Origin: Paramecium tetraurelia
Lineage: Eukaryota; Ciliophora; Oligohymenophorea; Peniculida; Parameciidae
Reading direction: 5' to 3'
Assembly (NCBI RefSeq): GCF_000165425.1
Contig: NW_001798978.1
Location: 310,001-374,000 of the forward strand
Length of the DNA: 64,000 nucleotides
A model generated the notes under the pieces. That model was not told the DNA's origin, did no database searches, and saw nothing but the letters and a program-made list of their open reading frames with translations. Shown piece by piece: positions 48,461 to 59,458 of this stretch. The position numbers were made by a program, and so were the translations under genes. Within the stretch, counting starts at the first letter, position 1. Each line of letters begins with the position of its first letter.

Positions 48461-49894
48461 ATGTAGCTGAAGGAAGTAGATGAAAATGATGAGGAAGAAA
48501 CATGTTTCTTCTGTTTTACGATAAGTAGAAAGAAATAACAAAGTAGAACCTCTCAAGCATAATCAAATGACAAAATGAGCATGCAGCATTTATCCTACGA
48601 TCATCACATTATTGAATAAGGAAGATAAGTAATGCAAGATTCAAATTTGAAAGTAGTGGAGTCAGTATTGAAGATCTCCGACTATCCAAAAAATAAATTA
48701 TTTTTCTTAAGAAATAAGGCTAGTAAAGAAGAAATAATAGCTAAAATTACAGAAAAGAGATTTAATATTAATGATTTGTCTGGCTCTACTCTAGGATTAG
48801 ATTCTCCAAAATCAGCACTATAGGAGTAACTATCCTAAATAGAATACACTCCTGATCATGTTGCTAGATACATAGCAAAAAGACTCAAGGAATTTGTTAT
48901 TATCACTGATTTAGGTTGTGGAGTGGGAGGTAATACAGTTTAACTGGCCAAAGAGTGTCATTATGTCATAGGGGTAGAAATAGAGAGTAAATTGATTGAA
49001 TTGGCAAAGAAGAACTGCCACCATTCAAGAGTGAATGTAGATCTAATTAATGCAGATATTTTTACTTTGAATAACTTGAAAACTGATGTAATTTTTGTTA
49101 ACCCAAGCTTAAATGCAGAAGCATCTCAACAAAAAGACTTATTAAAAAGCTTCAATCCTGATATCAACAAAATATTATTGAACCATTAAAAAAATACGAG
49201 GAACTTTGTTTTTCAATTGCCTGCCCAAATCGATATATCTTAATTGCCTTTATTGCTTAATATCAATTCTCAATTTGCCTATTTTAGATAAAATTGCCCC
49301 TCTTTTTGCAGCATCGAAATAGAGTAGATCATTCTAAATCAACAACTTGAATATATAGTAGTGTATTGTGGAGATGTATCTGATGTATTTATTGATCATC
49401 TAAACTTATTTAGATTAAATAATCAGAGATAATTAAATTTCTTACTAAATAGTTTCGTAAGGTTCAATTTGATTTCAATTCGATTCAGAAATAACATTTA
49501 TTCTGGCTCTTCGAATTGATCAATAGAAACATCGGAATTCAAAATCTTATTTACAGAGCAGTGGAGGCAATTAAGTAGAAGAAATCTATAGAAAACTTCT
49601 GTAAATTTATTTAACAATATTTTTAAATACACTAAGATCTTTACTAAACCTATACTAATCAGTAAGTTTTCATATAACTTAAGCTATAACAATGAAAAAG
49701 ACGAGATGTACTCTGTGTCAAAACAGGACATTGATCAATAAGACATAGATAATATGAGTCCGAGCAATTTCTCATATAAATAAATCGAAGTTGCTCATAT
49801 GCACTAATCCTATACTAATGAGAATGTGTTTGAAGTATTTGAAGATGAAGAAGTTGATGCTCATAATTCATTTGTGATGAATGTTAAACAATGA
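48461..49894 (+). CDS. TGS1-like RNA cap methyltransferase homologue lacking the catalytic PPW motif
   Basis: A 459-residue protein. The methyltransferase region follows trimethylguanosine synthase in order: EYTPDHVARYIAKRL, the SAM-binding ITDLGCGVGGNTVQLA, VIGVEIESKLIELAKKN, VDLINADIF, LKTDVIFVNPSLN, and CSIEIEQIILNQQLEYI. In active TGS1 the sixth block is SPPWGGP; here it is NPSLNAE, so the Trp that stacks on the cap guanine and both prolines are absent. The cofactor pocket is otherwise kept. Introns at 49457-49488 (32 nt) and 49662-49683 (22 nt) fix the C-terminal frame, which ends in an acidic tail. A non-catalytic or altered-substrate paralogue is likely. Confidence 0.78.
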
Positions 49895-50021
49895 GATATT
49901 TCATATTATTTGACTTTACAAATTAATTTATTAAAATATAGGGGTTTGTGAACAATATAACCTGAATTGATATTATAATAACGCATTAAATTAAAAGAGA
50001 TTTATTAATAATTCTATATTG

Positions 50022-51088
50022 TCAATCGCAAATGGCTATATCACGTATGGTAAATTTGCCTTCCTCATGGCTTTTTGCAATTCTTAGATACTTTTCAATT
50101 TTCTTATGTATTAAAGAACACAATACTTCTCTGCAAATGTAACAATTTTTCTGTTTTTCTAACCATTTTTAAATGCACTCTTCACATATTCCTCCATGTT
50201 GACATGGCAATAATACGATATTAGGTTCTACGTCATAACAGATTTGACATTTCTCTTCGCTGTGTTTGATTAGTTCTAATTCCCTTTCAGCTGCGGGAGA
50301 TTGCAATTATTCTGTCTTTCCCACAAATTCAAATGCCTTCAACTTAGTTTTATTATGAATCACAGATTGATTGCTATGAGTAACAGTGATGATGTTCTTC
50401 TAATAATTGATGATGTCAAAATAAGTAGATGATATTTGAATGATTTTATAGGGGATGTTGACTTTAATGAATTGCTTCTGAACTTTCTGAGTTGCTTCAT
50501 TAGATGAGTTTTATCTCATTTCAATGATATACAATCTCTAAATACTTGAGATTATTACTTAATATATGAAAAGAATAATATTAATCCCAAAAGTATGAGA
50601 CCGTTGTAAATGATTAAGACTAAGAATAGAGTGGACAAAGTATTTGAATAGTTGGTTTCTTCATGCCAACTAACTTCTAATAGAAACCACATTGGAAATA
50701 TTGAGAACGAATTCATATAAAGCGATAGCCATAAGCCTCCTATCACTGTTATTATGATGTATATGTACATTGAGTTTTGGTTGTTCTCTTCCTAATGAAG
50801 TCCACGATAGTCTCTCCAATGGAGAGTAAGAACACGAAATATACAATGAAGGATAGAATCAACAACCCCCAAGAGATACTAAATACACTGTACCAATTCC
50901 AATTGATAGTCTTGGTTTGCTTCATTGTCATCAGCATTATTTATAGAACAAAGAGTAATTTGATTCCTTAAGCGATCTCTTATTTATATAAATGTTTACG
51001 AAAGAGTATTATGTTATTTATTGATTGTTAGATATTTTCCGAATATTCTGAACTAGCACTCTGATGAAGTAGTAAGCCATGATTGCAT
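50022..51088 (-). CDS. Membrane protein with C-terminal RING finger (putative E3 ubiquitin ligase)
   Basis: A 347-residue protein. After a soluble N-terminus (MQSWLTTSSECQFRIFGKYL) and an acidic linker come three hydrophobic helices (IIITVIGGLWLSLYM, IFPMWFLL, LFLVLIIYNGLILLGLILFF). The C-terminal RING reads CQICYDV, CQHGGICEECIQKW, CYICRE, a C3HC4-type pattern that recruits E2 enzymes. One 23-nt intron is at 50536-50558. The upstream frame is open for over 300 bases and its ATG at 51088 was chosen over internal ones. A hydrophobic frame overlapping the N-terminal part in another register is a shadow. Likely an organelle-membrane ubiquitin ligase; target unknown. Confidence 0.75.
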
Positions 51089-51567
51089 AACTAAAATATT
51101 AGATTTGGAATCGCTGATAATATTTCACATTAATTAATAGTAATAATTTGAGCACACTCCCAATCAATGTATCCATTATTAGATTATGTACTATAGCTTT
51201 ATATCTACATTAATTCAAATGTACTTTATTTTCAATAGACCCAAAGCTGTTAACATAAATATATCAAGCAGCCAATACTATGACATCAAATATAAAGGAT
51301 CAAAGTTCCAAATGAGATAGGAAAGATATATAATCTGATAAGACTATGATATTTGTTACAGAAACAACAATTACCATATTTTTATATTTACATCGTTTGA
51401 TGTTTCATCTCTCATGTTTATAATTCTTTGAATTATTATTTATAAATATATTTTCCTTATTAAGCTAATATAAACCACACAACGATATAAGTGTTTAAAG
51501 AATAGTAAAACAATTGAATTCTCAAATTTAAACATAAATGTTATGTAATATTTCTATTTATACAATA
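51089..51567. other. AT-rich intergenic region
   Basis: About 480 bases upstream of the RING gene and downstream of ETF beta, both on the minus strand. Hydrophobic fragments can be read on the minus strand but no frame is continuous and no start or splice pattern supports a gene. Confidence 0.4.
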
Positions 51568-52372
51568 TCAAAATAATTTGGCTTCAGTTCTTAATTTCTG
51601 CAAAAGCACATCCACATTTTCTACAATAGCTCCTCCTTTTCTAACTGCAGGAGCCTCAGTTTTAGTGATTTAAATGGAATTGTGTAATTTGCCTAATTTA
51701 TCAAGTGGAATAGTTTCTAATGGTTTAGATTTTGCCTAAATTGAGATACATCAATATTTGTTTACTTTCATAATATTAGGAACACTAGCGAATCTTGGTT
51801 GATTAAGTCTTAAATCGCAAGTGATTACTCCTGGCAATTTGAATTTGACAGTCTAGAGTCCTCCATCGATTTCTCTGATAACCTATGCTACTCCATCTGT
51901 AATTTATATATTGGAAGCAAATGTTGCTTAGGGCCAATCCAATAATCCAGCCAACATTTATCCTGTTTAATTGAAATCATCATCAATTGATTACTTACCC
52001 ATTAAGACGAGATTATAACTAGGATTACAAACTGATTTACTTATCTCTCTCAACCAATTTGGCTAAGATATTGGCAACATCTAATGGCTACACAGCTTAA
52101 TCAATTCTAGCTTCAGTTGTGACATGAATTGCTTTATCAGCCCCCAAAGCAAGAGCATGTCTTAAACTTTCTGCTCCCTATTTTGGTCCAATGGTGACTG
52201 CAACAATTTCAGCTATCAACTTTTTTTCTTTCAATCTGACAGCCTCCTCTACTGCTATTTCACAGAAGGGATTGATTGTCATCTTAACTCCTTGAAGATC
52301 TATGCCTTCTGGTTTGACTCTAACTTTTATTCCTGAATCTACGACTCTTTTGACAGCCACCAAAACTTTCAT
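51568..52372 (-). CDS. ETFB: Electron transfer flavoprotein beta subunit
   Basis: A 260-residue protein that carries electrons from acyl-CoA dehydrogenases in the mitochondrial matrix as a heterodimer with ETF alpha. It starts [20 protein letters not shown], the family's N-terminus, and continues [20 protein letters not shown], then NLVLMGKQSIDDDFNQTGQM, which contains the ETF beta signature and AMP-binding loop, and [20 protein letters not shown]. The C-terminal [15 protein letters not shown] is typical. One 22-nt intron at 52019-52040. Length is near the usual 255. It starts 58 bases from the stop of CCT8 on the same strand. Confidence 0.95.
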
Positions 52373-52430
52373 TTAATAATATTTATATATCAAATACATT
52401 GATGTTATAATTATATGATTATCTTCATAC

Positions 52431-54203
52431 TCAATCTTAATCATCCCAATGTCCTCTATCTGGCATTTTAGGTCCTCCTGCAGGTTTAGCGATGATAATC
52501 TAATTTTAATAGGTGATATTTACTTAATCTACTCTCAAAATAGTAACAGCAGCATCAGTTGCCAATTTGATAGCCCACCATTTAGTTTTAAGATGATCAA
52601 ACACTTTCAAATCTTAGGATGGTGACAATGTAGCTGTCTATAATACTATGATTGTTAATAATACCGAAATGTTAAGTGAATGAGGTTTCTCAGAATTTAA
52701 TTTATGCATTTAAGCCATCATTTCATTTTAAGCAAGACCAGCATTTTCAATCAAAATTCTTGGGATTATCTCAAAGGCCTAAGCATATTGTCTATAGGCA
52801 TATTAATCAATTGATTTAATCTTATTAGCTTCTTATTCTAATAATTATGCTAATTTCTAAAGCGATATTAAAGTATTTTACAATTTCTGTTGCACCACCA
52901 CCATAAACAAATCTTGCATCTTTAATGAGTGATCTATAACAACTAACACCATCATCAATAGCTCTTTCGATATCATCCAATAAATTTTGAGTTGCTCCTC
53001 TTAATACAATGGTTGCTAATTTACAAGTGTCACTTTGTTTTTCAAAGATAGTCACTTTTTGACTACCAATTTCTTGTACATGTACTCTATCACATGTTCC
53101 TAACTCATCTGGCATAGGTGCTGATAATCTAGATAATGCACTAGCTCCTATGGCTTTGCATAATCTCTTTAACTCAAACTTAGATTAGACTTTCACAATC
53201 ATCATTTTATATTTCTCAACAAAATGTAATACTAATTCTGAAATGCTACCTCCTGCAACAATAAGATTGACACCTGCATCAGCAATACTCTTAACAATCT
53301 TCTCAGCTAATTCCTCTTCACTTTTAGTGTAATTCATTAATTCTGTTGCATTTTTAATCAACACTGTTCCTTTAGTCTCCTGAGATTATGGATCTAATGG
53401 AGCATTAAAAACACAAATCTTTGGATTTTCCAGTCTGTTAATTTATCCTTCCACATTTCTAGTTACAATAAGTCCTGAGAGAACATGACTGTCTAATACT
53501 GAACCACCTAAGATTTTTGTAACTCTGACATATTCAGAATCAAAACTGGTCTTTTCTTTGGGCAAACATCTTATACAGGCTTTTGCTACTAAGCCAGCAA
53601 TTAAATTAGAATAACTTTGAATATTAAAGTAAATATTACTCTGATAATTTGCTGCTTAAGGATGTTCTAATTGCTTACAGTACTTATGTTTCATCAGCTA
53701 CATCTGTGATTTCCCAAATTTTTTATTGATCTAATAAATCTAATGCGCTTTTAAGGGCAGTTTCATATCCAACCACAATTTAGCTTATAAATGATATTTA
53801 ATGTTACCTTGGATGTAATCCCAATTTAATCAAACTTTCAGCTTATTATAATAATTCACCAGCCAATGTGATCACAAAATTGGTTGCATCACCTTATTCT
53901 GTTTCTTACATTTTGGCTGCCATAAGAACCATCTTAGCAGCAGGATGTTAGATTTCCATCTCCTTAAGAATTGTTGCTGCATCACTTGTAACAAATATTT
54001 TATCAATATGATTGACAACCATCTTTTTCATTCCATTAGGTCCTAATGATGTTTTTGTCATATTTGATATTTCCTTGCATGCTTATATGTTTTTAAGAAT
54101 GGCCTCCTCTAATCCTTAATAATGACGAGCTCCCTTAAAATTATCAATCAACTCATCATACTTCTTTTAACATAGACTGGAAACCTGCGGCTGTGGATAA
54201 CAT
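52431..54203 (-). CDS. CCT8: Cytosolic chaperonin CCT subunit theta
   Basis: A 547-residue TCP-1-ring subunit that folds tubulin and actin. The N-terminus AAGFQSMLKEGARHYQGLEE and the C-terminus IIIAKPAGGPKMPDRGHWDD are both diagnostic for the theta subunit. Also seen: SLGPNGMKKMVVNH, VTSDAATILKEMEIQHPAAK, and WWAIKLATDAAVTILRVDQ. The ATP-site motif reads GDATNF where GDGTNF is usual. Five introns (54134-54161, 53615-53639, 52857-52881, 52638-52664, 52500-52523) give exactly 548 codons, matching the length of other CCT8 proteins. The 27-nt and 24-nt introns keep the frame. Confidence 0.95.
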
Positions 54204-54681
54204 AAATTAGATAATTTAATTTTTAAATAAGCGCTATACAAAATATTTATTATGAAATTAGGAACCTTTTATTACTTTAAATGAATTTTAAATTAGAAAT
54301 GTAAATATGACACCTACGTATTCTTTAATATCCACCTTTTTAAATGAATCTTTTTATATTTCTTGTTATATTCAATAATACCGATAGAAAGAAACATAGG
54401 ATGGATAGGGATTTTTATATCGTAAGATAATCATTTTATTTTTAAAGTGGGTAATTGAATCCAGAAACAACTAAATTCTAGAATACAAAATGAAGGAACA
54501 AAGCTTGAAAAAATCTAAAAATATATGAAGAACCTATAGTAAATCATATTTACAGTAGAATTAGATGAGGCCTCTTAAAAAAAGGCAGATTTAAACCTAT
54601 CCTGAGTAATAGACTAACATTAATGTGAATTTAACAAATAGATTTTTAGATTCAATAAATTTGCGTTATTATGTTATTCAA
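54204..54681. other. AT-rich intergenic region
   Basis: About 480 bases upstream of CCT8 and downstream of a short fragment gene. No coding or RNA signal is apparent. Confidence 0.4.
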
Positions 54682-54996
54682 TCAAATTATAATCTTTAAA
54701 TTATATTAGATAAATTTCTTATAAGGATTTTCTTATTCATTTTTGAATTTAAACCATCCTGTCAAATAATTCCATGAGGCTTCATTATCAACTTTAAGTC
54801 TAATAGCATATTTTATGTAATTCAATTCTGTATTAAAATCAAATGGAAATCTGAGTTCAATAATTTCAAACATTTTCTTCGAATGAAATAAGCATTATAA
54901 ATAGATGGCAATTTTAAATTTATGATTTTTATTGTTAAAATTATTTGAAGTAAATTAATCCAGCATTAAATCATTTTGTTATAAATAAAAATCCAT
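54682..54996 (-). pseudogene. Fragment resembling protein prenyltransferase alpha subunit
   Basis: A 104-residue frame. The segment ELNYIKYAIRLKVDNEASWN followed by YLTGWFKF closely resembles the repeat of farnesyl/geranylgeranyltransferase alpha subunits (family form EIxYTLxxIxLxPxNESAWNYL). A complete subunit needs five or more such repeats over 300 residues; only one is recognisable here and no introns connect it to others. It is most simply the remnant of a duplicated host gene, though expression as a short protein cannot be ruled out. It lies 21 bases downstream of the stop of the next minus-strand gene. Confidence 0.5.
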
Positions 54997-55017
54997 TAAA
55001 AAAATAAAATCAAAAAT

Positions 55018-57401
55018 TCAAAATTCTTTTTAAAATTCTTCTATTAGCTACTCAAATATTTAGTCGCTTAATTCCATTAAATAGTCAACTCTTTCATCTT
55101 CAACAAGGTACCACTTGTTTTCTGACTCTTTTATCTAAATATATCAAAGTTATACATCTTAAATAAGTAATTTATATAATTATTCATCTCTAATCAAACC
55201 CAAATTATCGAAAGATGAATTATAATCAGATCCTGTAGGATTCTCAAATAAATTTAATTATTGTAATTTCATAGATAGTTTTTTCTCTTCAATAATTTAT
55301 TACTTTTCCTCTTTTACTTTTTCATTTTCCTCTAAAGGTAAGAATCCACAAAGAAAACTGCTCCAATCGATTACTTTTTTTTTTGATTACTCTAAGATTT
55401 ATTCCAATTGATTTGGCATAAAAATTCTTTGGTTAATTTTCTACCAAGGATAAACAATCCCAGAATCTTATTTTAAGGAATATGAATACTTAGAAAATAT
55501 GGTCTCTCATAATTTAGAGCTTCATTGCTAGCATCAAAAATAGCTTTGTTATGTATATGCTCTAATTCACGAATAGTAAATGCAATCTAATCATTCAAAT
55601 CCAATTCTTAGAGTCTTTAATTTTCAAACTCTATAAATATGTGATCGCTTAATGGAAATGCTATGTTTTAATCAATTTCTTCATTATTTTCATCATCATC
55701 ATATCCATGGATCAATTTCATTCTTTTCAAAGGAGTAAAACCGAAAGGTAAATTCAAGTGTTTTAATAAATCAGTAGAATAATTCTCGAGTACAAACTTA
55801 AAAAGGGCTTCGAGATAAGACTAGATTTCTCTTACAGAAGTAGGAGCGATTGAAATAATATCCTTATTAAGATCTGAAAAAAATATAAAGAAATTGTCTT
55901 TATTATTTTACACTTCATCTATTAACTCATCTAATAGATCATTAAAGATTTCTCCAGTTATCAAATTAATTGTCTTTTAAATATCTTCCTGAAATATGTT
56001 TTCATATTTTTGTTTAGTCACTTAATTAAATGAATCATCAATTTGCTTTGATATTATTTAGATTTGTTAATTTTCTGAAGAATCTTTATCTAACTCTTCT
56101 GAAGCTATTAAAATATCCCTCTAAATCTTTTTTAAGGCTGATATTTCTCTCTTATGACATATCTCTATTGCTTTTCTGGTATTTTATAGATCTTCCAATT
56201 CATTATTGAGCCATTCATCAAGAGATTACTTATTCTCAGAATTAACTGACTTTTTTTCAGCTTCATACCTTAAATATATTGCCTCTTCTCGGAATCCTAA
56301 TAACTTTCCTTCTCCTCTCAAAGCCTATTATTGGAGTTACAAAATTGAGGATTTTGATAATTCATCGCTTAATTTTTTTCTATAAGAATTAAAGCTTCTT
56401 TCTTAATGTATTTCATTCTCACTTCTTTTGTCAGATAAACTTTCAGATTTTTTCAAATGGTTTTAAACAATATTTATGATTGATTGCTGCATTTATCTAT
56501 TGATTTAAGACAGATCTTGATTTTTAACAATACTCTAAATATAGACATTCCAATTATCTAATTCTTGGTTGAGTTGATTCATAATTGATAAAGACTCCTC
56601 AGATACCACAGAACTTCTAATGTTTGATATATGAACCTGCTTTTCTCCTCCCTGACAAAACAATAATCCTTCATCACTATTTAATGTTTATTATGACATT
56701 ACTGCATTTGCTTCCCAATCTATACTTTACCTTTAGGATGGAAGAGACTTCCTCTGTTATTTTTATCTCTTCAAAAATTCTCTCCAATTCACTTAAATAG
56801 TCTAAGCAGCTTAATTTAGATAATATTCATAAATATTTTCTTGATCTTTCTCTTTTTCTAAATTTTACAATTATTTTTAAGCTATTAATTGTTAGAACTA
56901 TTCAATCTAAGCATTCTAAAACTTTTCAAATCGTTTAGAAATTTCTTCAAACTTTTTTTTTATTTCTATAACTTTTTCTTTTTACAAAGGTTTATCTTTT
57001 ATGCATTATTTTTTTTATTTTTTCGATTTTTCAAATATTTTCTTTGTTTTTCTCTTCAACTTATCTAAATTGCATTACCTATTTAAAGTTTTTCAAAATA
57101 CTTCTTTTATTCATAATCCCTTAATTTCTATTTTAGTTCATTTTCTTTCATCTATTAGGATACCTGCTTTTATTTTATATATTTCTTTAAAGGTGAACCA
57201 TTTTTTTACTTTATATTATTTGTGTCTTTAGATGATTGTTGCTTTGTTTATTGAGGGCTTTCTACATTTTAATGATTTAATACTTCTACTCTTTTTTTTT
57301 AATTCTTCTGGTGATACGCTTCTCTTAGTTTCAATTGTCTATTTAGTAGTTTTGGTTGACATATTAACAGGACTTCTCTATGATGTAATTTATTGAGCCA
57401 T
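55018..57401 (-). CDS. Coiled-coil IQ-motif protein with CEP350-like C-terminus (one frame change)
   Basis: Roughly 770 residues. The N-terminus is basic and Ser/Thr-rich (MAQQITSQRSPVNMSTKTTK). A calmodulin-binding IQ motif follows (AAQTIQVNWREFLKRQKQQR), then long coiled coil (RGEGKLLGFREEAIYLRYEA). The C-terminal 220 residues form a folded-looking module with FIEFENQRLQELDLNDQIAF, ELEHIHNKAIFDASNEAL and the final ELSDQIFEQLIEEFQKEF, resembling the C-terminal module of CEP350-type centrosomal proteins. The introns near 56720-56750 and 55160-55180 are clear; the N-terminal exons are not fully solved. A run of ten A (plus-strand T) at 55375-55384 coincides with a frame change that one added base would resolve. 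Confidence 0.6.
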
Positions 57402-57667
57402 CTTGTTTGTTCGTTGGTTTTAAATAGAAATTATATTCATTTTTTTCTATGATGCTTTAAACCCTTTTTTTTGATTTTATGATCTCCCCTACTATCCTTA
57501 TAATCCATTATTAGATCTTTAAGGAGAAGGAGTGTGATTTCCATATTACATTAGTTAACGAACAAATTAATATTTATATGATTTAATAAATGTCATATTT
57601 AAAGAATTTTATAATAATTTAATGATCTTCCTAATATTTTGTTACTATATCAAATATCCATAGAACA

Positions 57668-57844
57668 ATGTTTATAAATAAAATAAGTATACTAATTATT
57701 TTTATTTCATCAGTTGCTATACTTTTATCATTATTTATTTATGAATTAAAAGCTTAGCATTTTCTATTTTAATAAGAATTAGATTTGACAACTTCAGCTT
57801 AATCTCTGAAGTTAAAATTTTAAAAGACAACTAATGTATCTTGA
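57668..57844 (+). CDS. Possible small membrane protein, 58 residues
   Basis: A short ATG-to-TGA frame between two minus-strand genes. It begins with a strong hydrophobic helix (ISILIIFISSVAILLSLFIY) followed by a Gln/Ser/Lys-rich tail, as in a signal-anchored small protein. No family is recognised and the length is within what chance allows, so this is tentative. Confidence 0.3.
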
Positions 57845-57923
57845 AGAATTTTCGCTAATAATTCAAATAATAAAAATATAAAACTTAGCAGGTCTAACAT
57901 ACAGAATTTTAAATTAAATGAGA

Positions 57924-58723
57924 TCACTTTTATATACAATTTACACTTAATTTATCATCATTGTTATTTCTCAACTTTTAAAGTAAATACTCATTTTGGT
58001 TATAAAAAAGTTATACAAAGAAGAGATATGTTTCCATTTTATATTTCTTATCTATTAAGTCCTTTAATAAGTTCTGTTAGATTCGAAACCTTTTATTTAT
58101 TTATTTTGTGATATAATTTTCTGATTGTTTTAGCTTAATTATATCATCTTCTTGTAACAATTAAACATCTTAATCTTAATTTTTACAAGTATTTCTCTTT
58201 CTAATTTTCTTAGTTTTTTTTCCAATTGGAATTTTTTCAAATACAAACTCCTCATTTTCCAATTCCATGAGTTAAATAAAATTCTATTAGTTTTTTATTG
58301 AAAGAAGTTCTTTAATAATAAGAGATGTGTTGTCATTTGAGTCGTCCTCAACAAGCTAGTATTGAATTGATTGTTTTTCTGACTAATACGTTGTGCATTA
58401 GTCGAAGCGATGAGTTTTTAACTCCTTCATAAGTCCAGTCCATTTATTGCATTTTAAACATGCTACTTCTAATTAACTTACCTTTTCAGCCAGAATTTCA
58501 TCTTTTTCTTAAACGGTGTCATCAGATTACCATTTTCTACAGCAAGGACAATGTTTCTTTTTTTGCACCCATTTCGTGATACATTTAATGCAAAAGTTAT
58601 GCCTAACTTCTAATTAGATCAATACCCACAAGTTGTTTTGATTGGCTTAGTGAAAATCTGAAAGCAAATCGAACAAATGAATTCATTGCAGTCTACCGAA
58701 AGTATTTTTATATCTTCTTTCAT
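57924..58723 (-). CDS. RING-finger protein (putative E3 ubiquitin ligase)
   Basis: A 258-residue protein. The RING is at the N-terminus: CSICFQIF, then a spliced CGHNFCIKC, and CPCCRKW, a complete C3HC4 set with the usual Cys-x-His-x-x-Cys core. A second small Cys/His cluster follows (CLKCNKWTGLMKELKTHRFD plus Cys), resembling a TRAF-type zinc finger, and then a coiled-coil tail with a basic stretch (KKTKKIRKR). One 23-nt intron (58603-58625) splits the RING between CG and H. The start at 58723 opens directly into the domain. Soluble; substrate unknown. Confidence 0.8.
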
Positions 58724-58968
58724 AATTAAATTAATTAATATAGTCAATTATTTTTGAAATCTTAATCCAAATACCTTGATTTTAATTGCGACGTCATTAT
58801 TAGATCAGTCTAATTTCTTGAAAAAAAAATTAGAAACCATCTTTGTATTTTTAAAGTATTTCTATCTGATATTGGTTGCTTATTTTATAAAATTGATGTA
58901 CGTTTTCTGCAATATCGATAAAGTTAAAGATAAATTTAAATCGATGATCATTTTACATTTTTTATTGA

Positions 58969-59415
58969 GATGCTGAAGGAATTGAACATAATTGGCCACT
59001 TTCAAATTTTCAAAAATTGATTGGCCTACTTCTCCATTTTCTCTGCTATTACTTAGAAAATTGTTATGTTTACATTTCTGAAAGAGTTATTTAATACGAA
59101 TTATGTTAACCAAATGAATTCGAAGAATTTTAAGAAACTTTTTTCTCATATTTATTGTAGCATCCTAATTAAGTTTTTGTGTTATCAGATTAAATCTAAT
59201 TTAGACATCAATAGAAAATGATTGTTAAATTTACATATTAAAGAGCAGACCCAAAGTTTTTGTTATAATGTTTCTTCATTGGCTTAGTTGATAATAATTG
59301 GCTAATTTCTAATATTCTTATTTCAGTTTATGTTGCAATTCAAGTTCATATATTATTATAGGTCTAACATCAAATAAAGGTGGGTGGAAAATATAATATC
59401 GTGGGAATTGGATGA
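58969..59415 (+). CDS. Unknown protein, 3' part only
   Basis: A continuous frame of 148 codons to TGA that reads as a well-formed protein (NWPLSNFQKLIGLLLHFLCY, QYELCQPNEFEEFQETFFSY, VDNNWLISNILISVYVAIQV). A TGA lies immediately upstream in frame and there is no ATG before the conserved-looking part, so at least one 5' exon must be missing; the hydrophobic frame starting at 58776 is a candidate but I could not find a joining intron. No family is recognised. It ends 43 bases before the next plus-strand gene. Confidence 0.45.
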
Positions 59416-59458
59416 ATTAATTTTTTCCAGATTCTTTGATTAAAAAGCATATAAATTA

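Noticed and set aside
50752-50937. A frame giving a strong transmembrane helix (SWGLLILSFIVYFVFLLS) with its own ATG
   Set aside because: It lies within the N-terminal coding part of the membrane RING gene in another register; the alternative frame is open for over 300 bases, is rich in charged residues and leads straight into the RING gene.
57850-58110. Plus-strand open frame following the small membrane ORF
   Set aside because: It overlaps the RING gene on the opposite strand, whose zinc-ligand pattern is complete, so the plus-strand frame is a shadow.
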